Positions 11,236 to 23,881 of a DNA stretch of 64,000 nucleotides are shown here, one piece after another. The stretch is from contig JAUTXW010000598.1 of NCBI GenBank assembly GCA_030620095.1, positions 1,947,001-2,011,000 of the forward strand, in the 5' to 3' direction. Every line of letters starts with the position of its first letter. Within the stretch, counting starts at the first letter, position 1. The position numbers were made by a program, and so were the translations under genes. Below the pieces are notes generated by a model. That model was not told the origin of the DNA. It worked only from the letters and a program-made list of their open reading frames with translations, and did not search any database. Origin of the DNA: Kuschelorhynchus macadamiae. Taxonomy: Eukaryota > Arthropoda > Insecta > Coleoptera > Curculionidae.

Positions 11236-14200
11236 CTTAGACAAGGAAAGAGAGAGGACGCGTAACAACCATTTATGCGCCGTCTCAGAAGTGAGGCCAA
11301 TTTATCCATCGATGCCATTTTCTGGTGGCAGCGTGGTTTTGTAGTGTGATTTTTAGAGAAAACTGAATTAAAGACATTGTGATTATTATCGAACTAAAAG
11401 GTGAATTGTTGTGCTTTTGGTTGCAAAAATCGTAGCGAGAGAAAAGAAGCTGGAATAACTTTTCACAGGTAAATAAAAGAAAATTGTATATTTTAGGTGT
11501 CCCTATAATTCGCGTTTTCATTATTAAAGGCGGCCTAATACCCATATTTCTATCCACACAGTTTATATTTACTGGTAGACAAATAAGTAACTCAGCATTT
11601 TGGTCCTCTTTCATTCAGAATAGCTTATAAAATTATCTAATTTATGATCTAATTAGGCGTGAAGGTCGATTTATTCCAGTGGCGTAGGCCATGCTTCATG
11701 GATATAAAGAAATAATAGTTATTCAACCTTCATGTATGGTGAATATTATTATAATTCAATTAAATGTATTTTTTTTTAGGTTTCCTCTAAAAGATGTGCA
11801 AAAAACTGCTTTATGGGTAAAGCAGCTGCATATTGCAGACTGGACACCTACAAAAAATGATAGGCTATGCTCGAAACATTTTGACCCCAAACTGTTTTAT
11901 CGTGTTGGCGAAAAAAAATGTATACTAGATGAAGCAGTACCAACAGGGTTCCCTGATGTACCAAAATATATGCAGCCAAGTAGTCATTATCGCAAGGTAA
12001 GTTTTATCAGCAATATTGATTTTTGTGTAAAATATAAATGACAGAATATTAATTCATCCCATCTATTTATCTTCATTCATAATTCACATATTATTTCATA
12101 AAATATGTTTTACTTTCCAACATATTGTTTGATTGTAATGTTCATTTTGCTTTTAATGTATTGTTTAAATTTAATATTAGCATTTGTTTGTATTTTATCC
12201 TAGTTGTTAAGTTTTTTTATGACACAATTTATTTAAAAACACATTGATGTATTTTTATAAATATAGAAATTTTTTTCTAACTTTTTTTGATATATTGTGT
12301 ATTTTATTTCAGGGGACAAAGAGACCTCATCAGGAAGAAGCATCTACTTCTTCAGTTCCAGACGAGGTTCCAGATACAGCAGTTCTAGATATTCCTAGAA
12401 AACAAAAACTGAAGCGAAAACTTTTTAGGCAAGTTGCTAAAAGTCGTGCAAAGTCTAAGAAAATTAAAGTTTTGCGAGAGAAAGTAAGAAGGTTGAAAAA
12501 AAGGTTACCTTTTTGAAACAGTTGATTACTTCTTTAAAACAAAAAAATCTATTGTCATCAGAAAGTTCTTATTTATTTGAAAATATGCCAGAAATAACTA
12601 AAGAACTGCAAAAAAGAAAATTAGGAAAGAAAATTAAGTACTCTCCAGAACTTAGAAAATTTGCGATAACTTTAAGTTTTTTTCTCTAAAAGCTTACGAT
12701 TATGTTCGTTCTGTGTTCGATACATGTTTACCTCACAGAAGTACTATAGGTAAATGGTTTAGAAATATTAATGCGGATCCTGGCTTTACAAGTGGGTCAT
12801 TTGACATTCTACAAAAAAAATGTGACCTTTCTCATAAGCCTATTTTTCTTGCTCTCATTGTAGATGAGATGTCTATCAGAAAACATATTGATTGGGACGG
12901 AGTTAAATTTCACTGTTATATAATCGACTTACAAGATGACAATAATCCTATGGCAAAAGAGGTTTTTGTTTTAATGGTTGTGTGCATTAATGGTCAGTGC
13001 AAATTGCCAGTAGTAACTGATGAATTGAGTGAGTGAGAAAAGTGCTTTTGTCTCCCAATGCATAAGTTTATTAACTGAGACAGGGGCACGTGTAGTATCA
13101 CTTACATTTGATGGTGCGCCATCCAACATTGCAATGTCAAACTTTTTTTACTTTAAGAGGAAACAATATTTATAATTTTTATGACCCTTGTCATATGGTT
13201 AAATTGATACGTAATGCTTTTGGTGAAAAAAAGGTTGTTATAGATGGCAATGGACATTTAATTAAGTGGGAATATATGGAGAATTTAGAGAAATTGCAAG
13301 ATTCAGAAGCTTTGCATTTAGGGAATAAACTACGAAAAGCTCACATGAATTTTTTCAAACAAAAAATGAAAGTCGGATTAGCAGTACAATTATTAAGTGA
13401 ATCGGTTGCTGATTCACTTAATTATTGTGAGGAAGAATTGCAGTTAAAAAAATTTATGGGTTGTAAGGCAACCTCTGACTTTATTAGAATAATTAACCAC
13501 TGCTTTGATATTTTAAACTCCAGATCACTAATTCCTCCAGGTTTTAAAAAGGCAGTTTGTGAAAGAAATATAGAACAGACAAAAAGTTTTATTGCTAAAT
13601 CTATTGACTATCTTTCTTTATTAAAATTTCATGATGCGGAATTAGTAGTTCAATCCAAAAGAAAAACAGGCTTTATGGGTCTTATAATTTCTTTAAAAAG
13701 TGCATTGTTGATGTATGATGATTTAGTTACAAATAACAAACAATTAATTTATCTTCCTTTATATAAAGTCAGTCAAGATCATTTAGAATTATATTTTTCT
13801 TCAATAAGATCAAAAGGTGGCTTCAATAAAAACCCTACTGCACGGCAGTTTATGGCATCGTATAAGAGATTATTAGTAAGAGCAGAAATAAGGGAGGGTG
13901 GTTGGGAAATTCTATACCCTTAGACGATATACCTATTTTAACAGGATCAAGTAGATTCGATTCACCTGAAGAAAATATTAAGCTGTCAAAATGAACCATT
14001 TCCTTTGGAAAGTGTTTGGAATGATCATAATTACCTTATAAATAGTGAGATGTTGAGCAATTGTTCAAAATAAATTATTATTTATATTGCTGGTTTTGTT
14101 GCCGTCAGCTTATTAAGGTTGTTAAATGTGAAAGCTGTTTGACTGCATTAAGTGGTAACCGAGAAAACTTTTTGCATTCGCTGATAACAAAAAAAAAGTT

Positions 14201-15185
14201 TTGGTGGATTGACGTATCCCTCAGAGGATGTGATAAAAATTTGTAATATCTGCGAGCATTTTATAAGAATAAATGAAAATGAGTTGGTAAAGCCCAATTT
14301 TAGCATTAATGTCTTAAAAAGGAGAATAATGTTTGAATGCATTGAATCCCAATGTTTTAGCAGTTTGGAACAACATGTTTTAATTTCTAATGCTAATTGT
14401 AACCATATATACTTTTTAACAGAATCTATTGTATCAAAATGTCTTAATATTCGCATACATTTTATAACTAAAAGATTGTCTGCAATAACAGATCCTGTTA
14501 GAAATCAATATACAAAACTTATTTTATTTAGAGGACAATAAATGAGTGTTAATTTTTATTGTTCAAGTTTATTTTTTTCCTTGGATATCACTTTTCATTT
14601 TTACCTACTTAGGTACTTTTTCATGTAATATATTTTTAGTAATGTATTTTTATGGTAATATATGGATTTATAACGATTGCATATTTTATTTCAACAACAA
14701 TAATTGGTTGTTGGTCTTAGAGATCTTTCCTAGGTTATCTTAAAATGTGGGTATACTAGAGCTATTAAAACAGTGTAGTGATTAAATGAGGTATGTAACA
14801 ATTTCTTTATTGAAATTTCAGTTTTCTGTAAATGTGATTAACTTTTATTATAATTATTAATAAATTACCTAAATGCATCGATTTAGTCAAAAAATTTGCA
14901 AACTTTAAATAAAATGAAACCCTAAATAAAATAGGAAATTTGACATAATTTTTAAAATTTTAAGCAAATTCCCTTCATTTTTAAAATTTGTTATATAACC
15001 CCATTATTTACTGAACTTTTCAATTGGCTCTAATATATCGATAAACACACTTTGATCAGTTTTCCACTAGTAAGATTTAAATGTTCATTTCAGGCATCAT
15101 TTTACTTAAACCCGAGCTTTACGCCACTGAGCGAGCCAGCTTGGTGGCAGCTGGCAGCAAATCATCTCCTCTTTCCTTGTCTAAC
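11236..15185 (+). mobile_element. P-element-like transposon inserted in the tandem array
   Basis: The ends share a 16-base inverted repeat, ttagacaaggaaagag. The flanks are agcacaac (11228-11235) and aacacaac (15186-15193), an 8 bp target duplication with one mismatch, the size known for P elements. Tandem-repeat DNA lies on both sides. Inside is one transposase gene with a THAP domain, then about 640 bp of AT-rich sequence to the right end. Element length is 3950 bp. Confidence 0.8.
11398..14541 (+). pseudogene. P-element/THAP9-like transposase, frameshifted
   Basis: Exons: 11401-11468, 11780-11996 and 12313 onward, with GT-AG borders and matching phase. Exons 1 and 2 make a C2CH THAP DNA-binding domain: CCAFGC, then LCSKHF, then the AVPTGFP motif. 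A basic, probably coiled segment follows in exon 3. The RNase H-like catalytic part includes LIVDEMSI, SLTFDGAPSN, FYDPCHMVKLIRN, and the C-terminal SQDHLELYFSSIRSKGGF. The GGLTYPSEDV motif lies at about 14200. Breaks: the expected ATG is AAG at 11398, with GTG next. There are frameshifts in an A-run near 12500 and a T-run near 12680, plus more near 13030, 13130 and 13920-14200. The product would cut and join DNA in the nucleus; this copy is dead. Confidence 0.88.
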
Positions 15186-16400
15186 AACACAACTCTAGGA
15201 GAGTTTGCAAAATCTAAAAATATGTGTGCAAAATTGTATAAAATTAGATGAAACGATTAGCGTAAAAATATTTCAATTTCGTGACAGATGGGTGGAAATG
15301 CAAATTTTGGAAACTCCATAACTTTCTCCAGGAGAGTGTGCAAAATGAGAAAATAGGTGTGCAAAATTGTACAAAAGTTGATGAAACGAGTAGCACAATA
15401 GTTTTTCAATTTTGTGATTGACGGGAGGGAAATACAAATTTTCGACGACCCATAACTTTCTCTAGGAGAGTGTGCAAAATTTAAAAATAGGTGTGCAAAA
15501 TTGTGTGTAAGAAATAGCACATCAGTTTTTCAATTTTGTGATCGACGGGGGGGGGGGGAATACAAAAATTCATAAGTAAGTGTGCAAAATTAGGTGAAAC
15601 GAGTGGCACAACAGTTTTTAAATTTTGTGACTGACAGGAGGAAAATACAAAGTTTCGACACCCCATAATTTACTCTAGAAGAGTGCAAAATTTAAAAATA
15701 TGTGTTTAAAATTGTGTATAACTAGGTGAATCGAGTAGCACAAGAGTTGAATAAATTTTGTGACTAACGGGAGGGAAAATATAAATTATCGACGCCCCAT
15801 AACTTTCTCTAGGAGAATATGCAAAATTTAAAAATAGGTGTGCAAAATTAGGTGAAAGGAGTAGCACAACAGTTTTTCAATTTTGTGACTGACGGGGGGG
15901 GGGGGGGAAATACACATTTTCGACACTGCATTACTTTATCTAGGAGAGTGTGCTAATTTAAAGAAAAGGGTGTGCATAATTGTGCAAAATTAAGTGAAAC
16001 GAGTAGAACAACAGTTTTTGAATTTTGTGACTGACGGGGGGGAAAATACAGATTTTCGACGCTGCATAACTTTCTCTAGGAAAGTGTGCAAATTTTAAAA
16101 ATAGAGGTGCAAAATTAGATGAATAAAGTAGCATAGAAGTTTTTCAATTTCGTGACAAATGGGGGGGAATGCAAATTTTTGACCTCCCTTAACTTTCTCT
16201 AGGAAGGTGTGCAAAATTTGAAAATTAGTGTGCAAAATTAGGTGGGACAATTGATATAAAAATATTTTGAGAGACGGGGGGACGGTCAAGTTTGCCCCCC
16301 GTTTAAAAAAATGCTTTAGTTTCTCTTGGGCGAGTGTGCAAAATTGTATTTATTGTTTGCAAAATGTGTGGAAAATGATAGTATATCTATTTTTGAAATT
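15186..16400 (+). repeat. right part of the split tandem array, about ten units
   Basis: Units of 120-145 bp contain tctaggagagtgtgcaaaat, aggtgaaacgagtagcacaac, tttttcaattttgtgactga and a G-run followed by aaatac. G-runs reach 13-14 bases at 15544 and 15893. Units differ by many small changes, so the array is old. Minus-strand frames across it are by-products. Confidence 0.85.
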
Positions 16401-17159
16401 CGTTTGATTCGGGGGGGAAACTCGAGCGACCCTATATTAAGGCATTTCAAATTTATCGCGGACCCTCTTAATTACGAGGAAATATAAATGATTTAATAAA
16501 TTCCTTACCTTTAATAGCCAAGCGTGCCTCGTTAATAATTTCGGCGCTCGTTTTTCTAGAACTCTCATGGTATGTGGCGGCAAAACTGCCGACATCCTTC
16601 TTGCTGGGATGGAAATTTTTAAATTCCATCTTTCTCGATAACGCACTTGAAACAACTTAACATTTTACCACACTCCCACCCCCTGACACCTCAAAATCGC
16701 ACTACGGCCTAATTTATAACTTGTTCCGATCAAAAATTGGAAAGTCACGTTTTTTACCCCGAAAACGGTCGATTTACACTAAACTTCCAACTATAACTGA
16801 GGGGGCAAATGGAAAGGAACAGCGTCGGTATCGATTATTTCAGAAACTTTTTATTTTGTCCAGCATGACACGCAAACCGACAAAGCCGCTTTCTCAGCGA
16901 TCGATTCGGTGTGTCCAAGTTCCGTACATCATTAAACTTTCAGTGGATTAATCTACTTTAATGTCATCGACATCAGTCATAGAAATGTTATTGTCAATAT
17001 GTTGATATTAACGTTTACCTCGTTCGTCCTGAATTTAATTGATTCGATTTTATTGTTATTGGGTCAGGTAGGTATATGGGAGGTCGATAATTATTATTTT
17101 CCGGATTAGGGGAAGAGAATAAAAATATTGACATAAAAGCGATGCAAAAATTTTTTTTT
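16401..17159. other. no supported gene
   Basis: Mixed-composition DNA between the array and PLE1. Frames at 16437-16655 (-) and 16721-16951 (+) match nothing I recognise. Confidence 0.45.
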
Positions 17160-17786
17160 CCATGTTCGTTCAAAATACAAGAGTTCTAACCACACTACAC
17201 CACCACTTGTTACGTTCTGGACGCGCGTTTCGCTAACCAAGTTAGCATCATCAGAAGATGATATAAACTATAGGGAATAGGCCCTATGTCTTTATTTAGT
17301 GCTTTCTTACCACATCTAACTATTTCTATACTCTCAAATGCATCCAATAATCTATTATTAGATACATTTTTAATCAACTTAAGATTGTTTATTCCTATTT
17401 GGTGATTGTTTTCCAAAGCATGTTGGGCAACGCTTGATTTTTCTGTTCTTCCGTATCATAAATGTGCCATGCCATGCCTCTCCTTCAAGTCGATTTTGTC
17501 TTTAGGGTTTCCAAGGAGATTTTTCAAACTGTTCTTTGTTTTGTAGGCTACTCTAAAACCTCCGTTTATAAATACTTTTTTAGACCTCTCGTATATCTGG
17601 GATCATATGGGATTACTATGAACTTATTGGGAGCCTCAGGTGCTTGAAGAGTGGTGGCATATTTTAACATTTTCTTATGCGTATGTCTATTTACTAATTT
17701 ATGTACAAAATTATCATTATATACATTACTTTTAGCTATATTTTTAATCCGATTTTTTCATTGTTAAAACGTTCTTTACTTAATGG
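17160..17786 (-). mobile_element. inverted 3'-end fragment of PLE1
   Basis: The reverse complement matches 23990-24730. It covers the C-terminal coding part before the GIY-YIG domain (with an internal deletion) and the terminal repeat. It is joined head to head to PLE1's RT segment at about 17786, where the match to the 23990 copy stops. This is a characteristic Penelope arrangement. Confidence 0.8.
17209..17260 (-). ncRNA. hammerhead-ribozyme-like motif, inverted PLE1 end
   Basis: On the minus strand: CTGATGA, one extra T, a six-base-pair stem GCTAAC/GTTAGC with a TTG loop, GAAAC, a short GC stem, GTC as the cleavage site, then CAGAACGTAAC. Helix I is weaker than in the copy at 24625 because the first pair is mismatched. 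Penelope-like elements are known to carry hammerheads in their terminal repeats. Confidence 0.5.
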
Positions 17787-18347
17787 AATGCCTTCCCAAA
17801 ATCCATAAACCTGGGAAGTCCATGAGACCTATTATTTCAGCTATTGGATCACCAATGTGCAATATTTCAAAATGGTTAGTAGAAGATTTCAGCAAATTAA
17901 ATACCTCGTACGATAACTTTGAGGTAACTAACTCGTTAGAATGCTTCGATAAAATTAAGAATGTTCACTTAAAAGAAGGTGAAATTTTAATATCTCTTGA
18001 TGTAAGCTCATTGTTTCCTAGTGTATCCATACCACTAGCTTTAGAGTACCTAAAGGAACTACTTGAAATCAATAATTTGACGAAAGAAATTATTGATGAA
18101 TATTTGCTTCTCACAAAATTATGTATGAATCAAAATGTTTTTCAGTTCAACAATAAATATTATAAACAACCTGAAGGAACTGCGATGGACAATTATAATT
18201 TTTGATATTAAAATAACTAAAACAGAAAATTTGGACACTTTCTTAGAAACATTAAGAGAAGGAGAACAATGGGCAATGACCTTTTCTCGACACGTTAGTT
18301 ATTAGAAATAACGATAAATTAGAATTTGATATGTCTACGAAATTTAC
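17787..18347 (+). pseudogene. PLE1 reverse transcriptase fragment
   Basis: The reading frame runs from LPKIHKPGKSMRPIIS (RT motif near residue 5) through SLDVSSLFPSVS (first catalytic Asp) to QPEGTAM. It then loses the MG.SLSP and Y.DD segments by an internal deletion. It resumes in another frame at about 18283 with FLDTLVIRNNDKLEF. It stops at 18347 where the hAT element is inserted, and its sequence resumes at 23882. The RT is non-functional. Confidence 0.85.
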
Positions 18348-18484
18348 CAGGGGTGTGTAGTCCATGAAAGCAAGTGAATCAGTGCTTCCCCAAAAAAAAT
18401 TACAAAACATCTTCTAAAATGTAATTTTTGAAATAGGAAACCATTAATTTAGTTTATATTAAAAATGCTAAAATATGACCTACT

Positions 18485-21149
18485 GAGCAAGTGTTGCTAG
18501 TACCAAAGAAGAGTGATTCATCGGGACAGAAACGTACAAGACTCGTATTAGATTACAGATTTTTAAACCGTATTTTAGTTGATATTAAGTTCCAGATAGC
18601 ACGTGTAGATGATATTTTAGATTCTTTTGCAGGTGCTCTTTATTTCTCTCATTTAGATTTAAGTCAAGGTTACTATCAAGTAGAGTTAGACGAACAAAGT
18701 AGGAAGGTAACAGCTTTTATGACTGACCGAGGTCAATGGCAAATGAAAAGACTGCCAATGGGGTTGAAAATTAGTCCTAGTGCTTTTTCTAGGCTAATGA
18801 CAGTCGCAATGGCAGGTCTCAACTACGAAAAATGTTTTGTTTACCTAGACGATTTAATTGTTTTTGGGAGAAATTTAGAAGATCATAATAAAAATCTTAT
18901 GGATGTTTTTTTAAGGTTAAGACAAGTAAATTTAAAATTAAACCCCTTAAAATGCGACTTTTTAAGGAAGGAGATACTTTATCTAGGGCACATTGTCAGC
19001 GATAAAGGTATATCACCTGACACCGGACAAAGTAAAAGCCTTGAAAGAATACCCTGTTCCTAAAAACGCTGACGAGGCAAAACGGTTTGTAGCTTTTGCA
19101 AACTACTACCGAAAATTCATTCCAAATTTTGCGGAAATATCTGTACCGTTAAACAAACTATGTAGAAAGTATGCAAGATTTGAGTGGACGATTGAATGTA
19201 ACAAAAGCTTTGAAACCTTAAAAAATGCTCTTATAAATTATCCAATTTTAGATTATCCTGATTTTTCAGAGCAAAATGAGTTTATTCTTCAAACGGACTC
19301 GTCCAATTTTGCTATCGGGGCCGTGTTATCAAATAAAAATAATAAACCTGTAGCATATACGAGCAGAACTTTGAATAAAGCGGAAATTAATTATCCCATT
19401 ATGCATAAAGAATTACTAGCAATCTTTTGGGCAGTGAGGCATTTTAGGCCGTATTTATATGGACGTCGATTTAAAATACGAACAGACCATAAACTACTTT
19501 TATACTTATTTAGTTTAGCTGACCCTTCAAGCAGATTAACAAAATTTCGTTTGGGGCTCGAAGAATATGATTTTTATGTAGAATATGTAAAAGGTAGTGA
19601 AAATGTCACTGCCGATGCTTTATCGAGAATAAAATTAACTTCAGACGAGTTAAAAAATATAAACAATAACTAGGAATCAGTGCAGGAATGTAAAAGAACA
19701 AAAATTAGAGGTAGCTAAGAATAATACACATGTTGGGATTGATCAACCGAACATTGTAACAATTCTTAAAAAACCAAAACATTGTACTGAGCTAGTCATA
19801 ACGACATACTCAAACGTAATATCTATGCAAAAAGACGTGACAGAACACGTGGGGAACTTTTATTATGTACCATTACACTCTACTTTATTTTATTGTCAGA
19901 ATACCGGATCAATGTTGGCGCGAGACGAAATGTTGAGGGATCTGACTGAAATAAGTAATAAAACAAAAGTAGAGGAGTTATATATTTTAAAAGATGAGAC
20001 TAGTAAGGAATTTATTAAATGCGTAGGTAATGGCATAAAAAATATGTTAAATTGGAGGGGCCCCCGTATACATATTTTAAAAGGATTAAAAAGAATAATG
20101 GATGTGGATGAAAGAAAAATTATATTAAATGATTTTCACTTACTCCCCACTAGTGGTCACGCAGGTATAAATAGAATGTTAAATAATATAAAAAAGCATT
20201 ATTTTTGGTCAGGTTTAGATAAGGACGTTAGAGACTTTGTTAAAAAATGTGATAAATGTCAAAAACAGAAGCATTCTAGTCACTATACCCGAGAACCTAT
20301 GGTAATTACTTCTACTGCTGACTTCTCTTTTCAAAAGGTATATTTAGACATTGTAGGACCTTTGCCCACTGATATAAAGGGTTTTACATATATTTTAACG
20401 ATTCAGTGCGAAATTTCAAAATTTGTTGAGGCATACCCTTAAAAAAATAAAGATGCTGTATCGGTCGCAAGATCTTTTGTGGAAAACTTTATTTTGAGAT
20501 ATGGGATACCACAGGAGATTGCTTCGGATAGAGGATCGGAATTTATCTCTTCCACAATGAAGGAAGTATGTGTTCTCTTAAAGATAAATCAGATTTACGC
20601 GTCTAGCTATAGACACCAGAGCGTCGGCTCCTTAGAAAATTCCCACAAGGTTTTAGGGGCATATCTAAGAATGCAAACCGAAAATCTAAGCGACACTTGG
20701 AGTATGTGGATTCCCTATTGGTGTTTTCGTATAATACAACGGTTCACACTGAAACTAAATATACCCCTTTTGAACTAGTTTTTGGTAGAGAGTGTAACAT
20801 ACCAAGTAATTTAAGTAATCCTGTGGAACCTCTTTATAATTTTGAAAGTTACCCTCTTGAACTAAAGTATCGATTACAACGAGCACACGAAGATGCTAAA
20901 ACCAATTTATTGAAATCGAAAATTAAAAGAAAACAAACTTTTGATAACAAAGCCAATCCGATTGAATACAAAAAGGGTGATTTGATTTTGGTAAAAAATG
21001 AGGTAGGTAATAAATTAACGAGTCCTTGTTTCCTAGGTCCATATTTAGTTGTTAAAAATGACACAATGGACACCCCAAATGTTACTATATTAAAAGATAA
21101 TAAGGAAACTGTAATTCATAAAAATAGAACTAAATTGTATTTTCAGTAA
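18485..21149 (+). pseudogene. Ty3/gypsy pol: RT, RNase H, integrase
   Basis: RT: KRTRLVLDYRFLN, YFSHLDLSQGYYQVE, LPMGLKISPSAFSR, and catalytic YLDD at about residue 118 of the first frame. RNase H: LQTDSSNFAIGAVLS and ELLAIFWAVRHFRPYLYGR. Integrase: the HHCC zinc site (HLLPTSGHAG to CDKCQK), then core acids in YLDIVGPL, ASDRGSEF and SLENSHKV. Frame changes lie near 19035 (one extra base), 20440 (one lost base) and about 20700. In-frame stops follow, and the stretch at about 19674-19824 is also out of frame. The product would copy and integrate the element's RNA; this copy cannot. Confidence 0.9.
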
Positions 21150-21393
21150 GAAACTAGATAGTAAGCAGTACTAGGGATACTAATTATACTATACTATATT
21201 TAAGGTATTATGGCGCCGCTTTTCTATACGTCTATTTCTCTACTCTTTTACTTCCTTGTTTTCCTTTCTTCTGTTCTTTCTTGCACCATCTCTAAATTAT
21301 AATATTAACCATTATTTTATTAATTATCCAATAGACATGCGAAAGAATTTCCATTAACATAAAATGTAAATTCTTTCAATGTCTCAGGGGAGA

Positions 21394-21619
21394 TGTAGTA
21401 TGGAGTTGCATCACCCTGTATATTATAACTATTGAACAATAAAGTGTATTGAACTAACAACATAATGTAGGTCAGCTGTGTCAGCAATTGCTGGCAAAGC
21501 AATGAACTTGTCTATTGCATGATTTTGTAATGTATAATATTATTAGAATAAAACCAATTGAATGAACGAACAACTCGTATCATTGACGTAACCTTAAGGG
21601 TTGAACCTAAATTACTACA
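21394..21619 (+). repeat. 3' LTR of the Ty3/gypsy element
   Basis: It follows a purine tract (aggggaga) and starts TGTAGTA and ends TACTACA, which are inverted copies of each other. Length is 226 bp. An AATAAA-like signal lies near 21438. No second LTR remains to compare. Confidence 0.8.
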
Positions 21620-21757
21620 TCTTAATTATCGACCCCATAATAAATGCGGCCTTGACTCCGACCCAGCCACAATAGAATATCGAATAGAACCTATGCGGGC
21701 CGCTAGCTTCTCTGCAGCCAAGTCCTGTATGCTTGATTTCCTGTGAATCGAGCCAGA

Positions 21758-21927
21758 GGTTATTGAACTTTCCATCGGCTGTTTGCAATTTTTGCATTTC
21801 AGTCGCGTGCTTTAAGTGGTGGCGGAAGCTATCGTTGGAATAGGTTATTGAACTTTCCATCGGCTGTTTGCAATTTTTGCATTTCAGTCGCGTGCTTTAA
21901 GTGGTGGCGGAAGCTATCGTTGGAATA
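21758..21927 (+). repeat. 85 bp tandem duplication in hAT copy A
   Basis: The 85 bases starting ggttattgaactttccatcg occur twice back to back just before the transposase start. Copy B has them once. Confidence 0.9.
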
Positions 21928-21986
21928 GGTTCTTTGTTTGAACGGCTATCCGTGTGTTGTGTGATACGTATCGTGCATGGTGCGAT

Positions 21987-23829
21987 ATGGAAGACAATAA
22001 TACGGACGTGGATATGCAAATACCGTCAACTTCGGCTATCGGTAATAACGTTGAAAATGTTGGAGAATTTAGTAAGAAGGGTGTGTGTGAATGTGTAGTG
22101 TGTGTCTAAATAATAAAGGGATTTTCAACATTAAATTTCGCAGATAAGCTTCACCTAATTTCCAAAGGAAGGGCAAAACCGCCTATGAAAAATTTAACCA
22201 CAAAAATGAAAAACTGTATTAGACATTTTTATCCGTAAAAACAATACGAACAATTTAAATGGCTACCAGGGTGTGAAAATATAAGTAAATTATTTTGTTG
22301 ACCATGTTTACTTTTTGAAAATTAAAAAGGTCTCTGGAATAAAACTGGTTTTTCCAATTTAAACAATTTCCATAAAGCTATAAAAAGACACATTATGTCC
22401 AAAGCGCATTTACAGGCCGTCATAAAAGAAAAAGTCGTCGGCAAAACCAGAATTGAACACGCCCTTAATAAAGAGTTGGAAATTAGTCACCGCCAACACA
22501 ATGAACTAGTCGATAAAAATAGGCAAATATTAAGAAGACTTATCGATGTTGTTTGTTTTCTCCGACAGCACGAATTGGGATTTAGAGGTCATGACAAGAG
22601 TTTCTTCAAATAGAGGAAATTTTCAAAATTTACTTAGTTTAATGGCTAAATATGATGATTGCTTAAAAAATCATTTAGAGCAGTCTTTATCTAAGTCTTA
22701 ATCCAGAATGATTTAGTTTCCGCTGTTGCAACCATTATTCTAAAAAGAATTAAGCAGGAGATTGGCGAGGCGCGGTTCATTCACATTAAATAGTTTAAAG
22801 TATTTTTCGTTAGTTTAAGTGGTATGGCTGCTTTTTTTTCCAAGTCAACAAAACGTACACAAGCTTTGGACTCCATTGTCCACAAACGATTGCCCAAAGT
22901 AGCTCCTTCTAGGTATAACTATAATGGAAGACTTGTGTTAACAGTATCTGAAAATCGTGAATCACTGATTGAACTATTTGAGAATATAATAGAAAATAAT
23001 GAAACGTGGGACTCAGAAGCAATAAATAGTTCGAGGGTGTTTTTGGACTGTTTGAAACGAGATTTTAATTTTAATTATTTGTTGAACATATTTTCAGAAA
23101 TATTTCCATTCTCGGACAATGTTTTTAATATATTACAAATTAAAACAAATGATATTGCTTTTTGCCTAAAAAATGACTTATGACTTTAACCTATTTTGGG
23201 AGAAAACGATGACGTTAAATGTAGAGCCACAAGCCAAGCGTCTTCGAACAGAGAAGGTGGAAGATGTTTAAACATCATACAGACGCCTCTTTTATGAAAT
23301 AATCGATCAAATTCAGCAACAAATAAACTATAGATTTAACGGTTTAAATGATTTTAAATTCCTCGAGCTCTGCAATTTTGATGCATTTAAAGGAAAAACT
23401 TTTCCAGAAGACGCGTTTAAATCTCTTCTTCTTCATTATGGCCAGTTCTTCGACCGAGTGTTACTGCGATCTGAACTAAAAGTGATTTACGAAACTGATG
23501 ACATTAGCGTAAAAAATAACGCTAAGGAACTAATGCAATTTTTAAAAGAAAAGGAGCTGGAAGATGCCTACACCGAAGTGTCGAGATTGTGTGAATTAGT
23601 ACTGACAATACCTGCCACAAGTTCATCAGTAGAACGCAATTTTTCAACACTTAAACGTATAAAAAATTTCGTGAGAAATTCAACGGGGCAGGAGAGACTT
23701 TCGCATACATCGCTGTTGTCCATTGAAAATAAACTTCTCCAAAATATGTCGGAGCATCGACGTTTTTATGATGACGTCATTGACGAATTTGCAAAAAATG
23801 ATCGAAGAATCGAATTACATTACAAATAG
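21987..23829 (+). pseudogene. hAT transposase (ZMYM1-like, hAT dimerisation domain), copy A
   Basis: Starts at an ATG that opens MEDNNTDVDMQIPS. A TTF/MYM-type zinc-finger region follows (ENISKLFC.PCLLFE and a C-terminal HIMSKAHLQA) with several stops. A large internal deletion at about 22780 removes most of the catalytic region that copy B retains. The C-terminal hAT dimerisation domain is clear at 23458-23829 (CELVLTIPATSSSVERNFS). Stops and deletion make it dead. Confidence 0.88.
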
Positions 23830-23881
23830 GTAAGTTCCTAAACATTGCTTCCCTTTCTTAAAATTTCACCGCACGCCCCTG

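Larger units (their letters stand above)
18477..21619 (+). mobile_element. 5'-truncated Ty3/gypsy retrotransposon nested in hAT copy A
   Basis: hAT copy B runs uninterrupted through the equivalent point (gctaaaatattatcttaatt), so the insertion is defined by comparison. Only pol from the RT onward and the 3' LTR remain. The 5' LTR, gag and protease are gone, along with a few bases of hAT on the left. Confidence 0.88.
18348..23881 (+). mobile_element. hAT element copy A, inserted in PLE1
   Basis: The terminal sequences caggggtgtg and cacgcccctg are partial inverted repeats. Both sides carry aaatttac (18340-18347 and 23882-23889), an exact 8 bp target duplication. Removing the element rejoins the PLE1 reading frame. 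It carries a broken transposase gene and a nested Ty3/gypsy element. Copy B is at 34571-40336. Confidence 0.92.
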
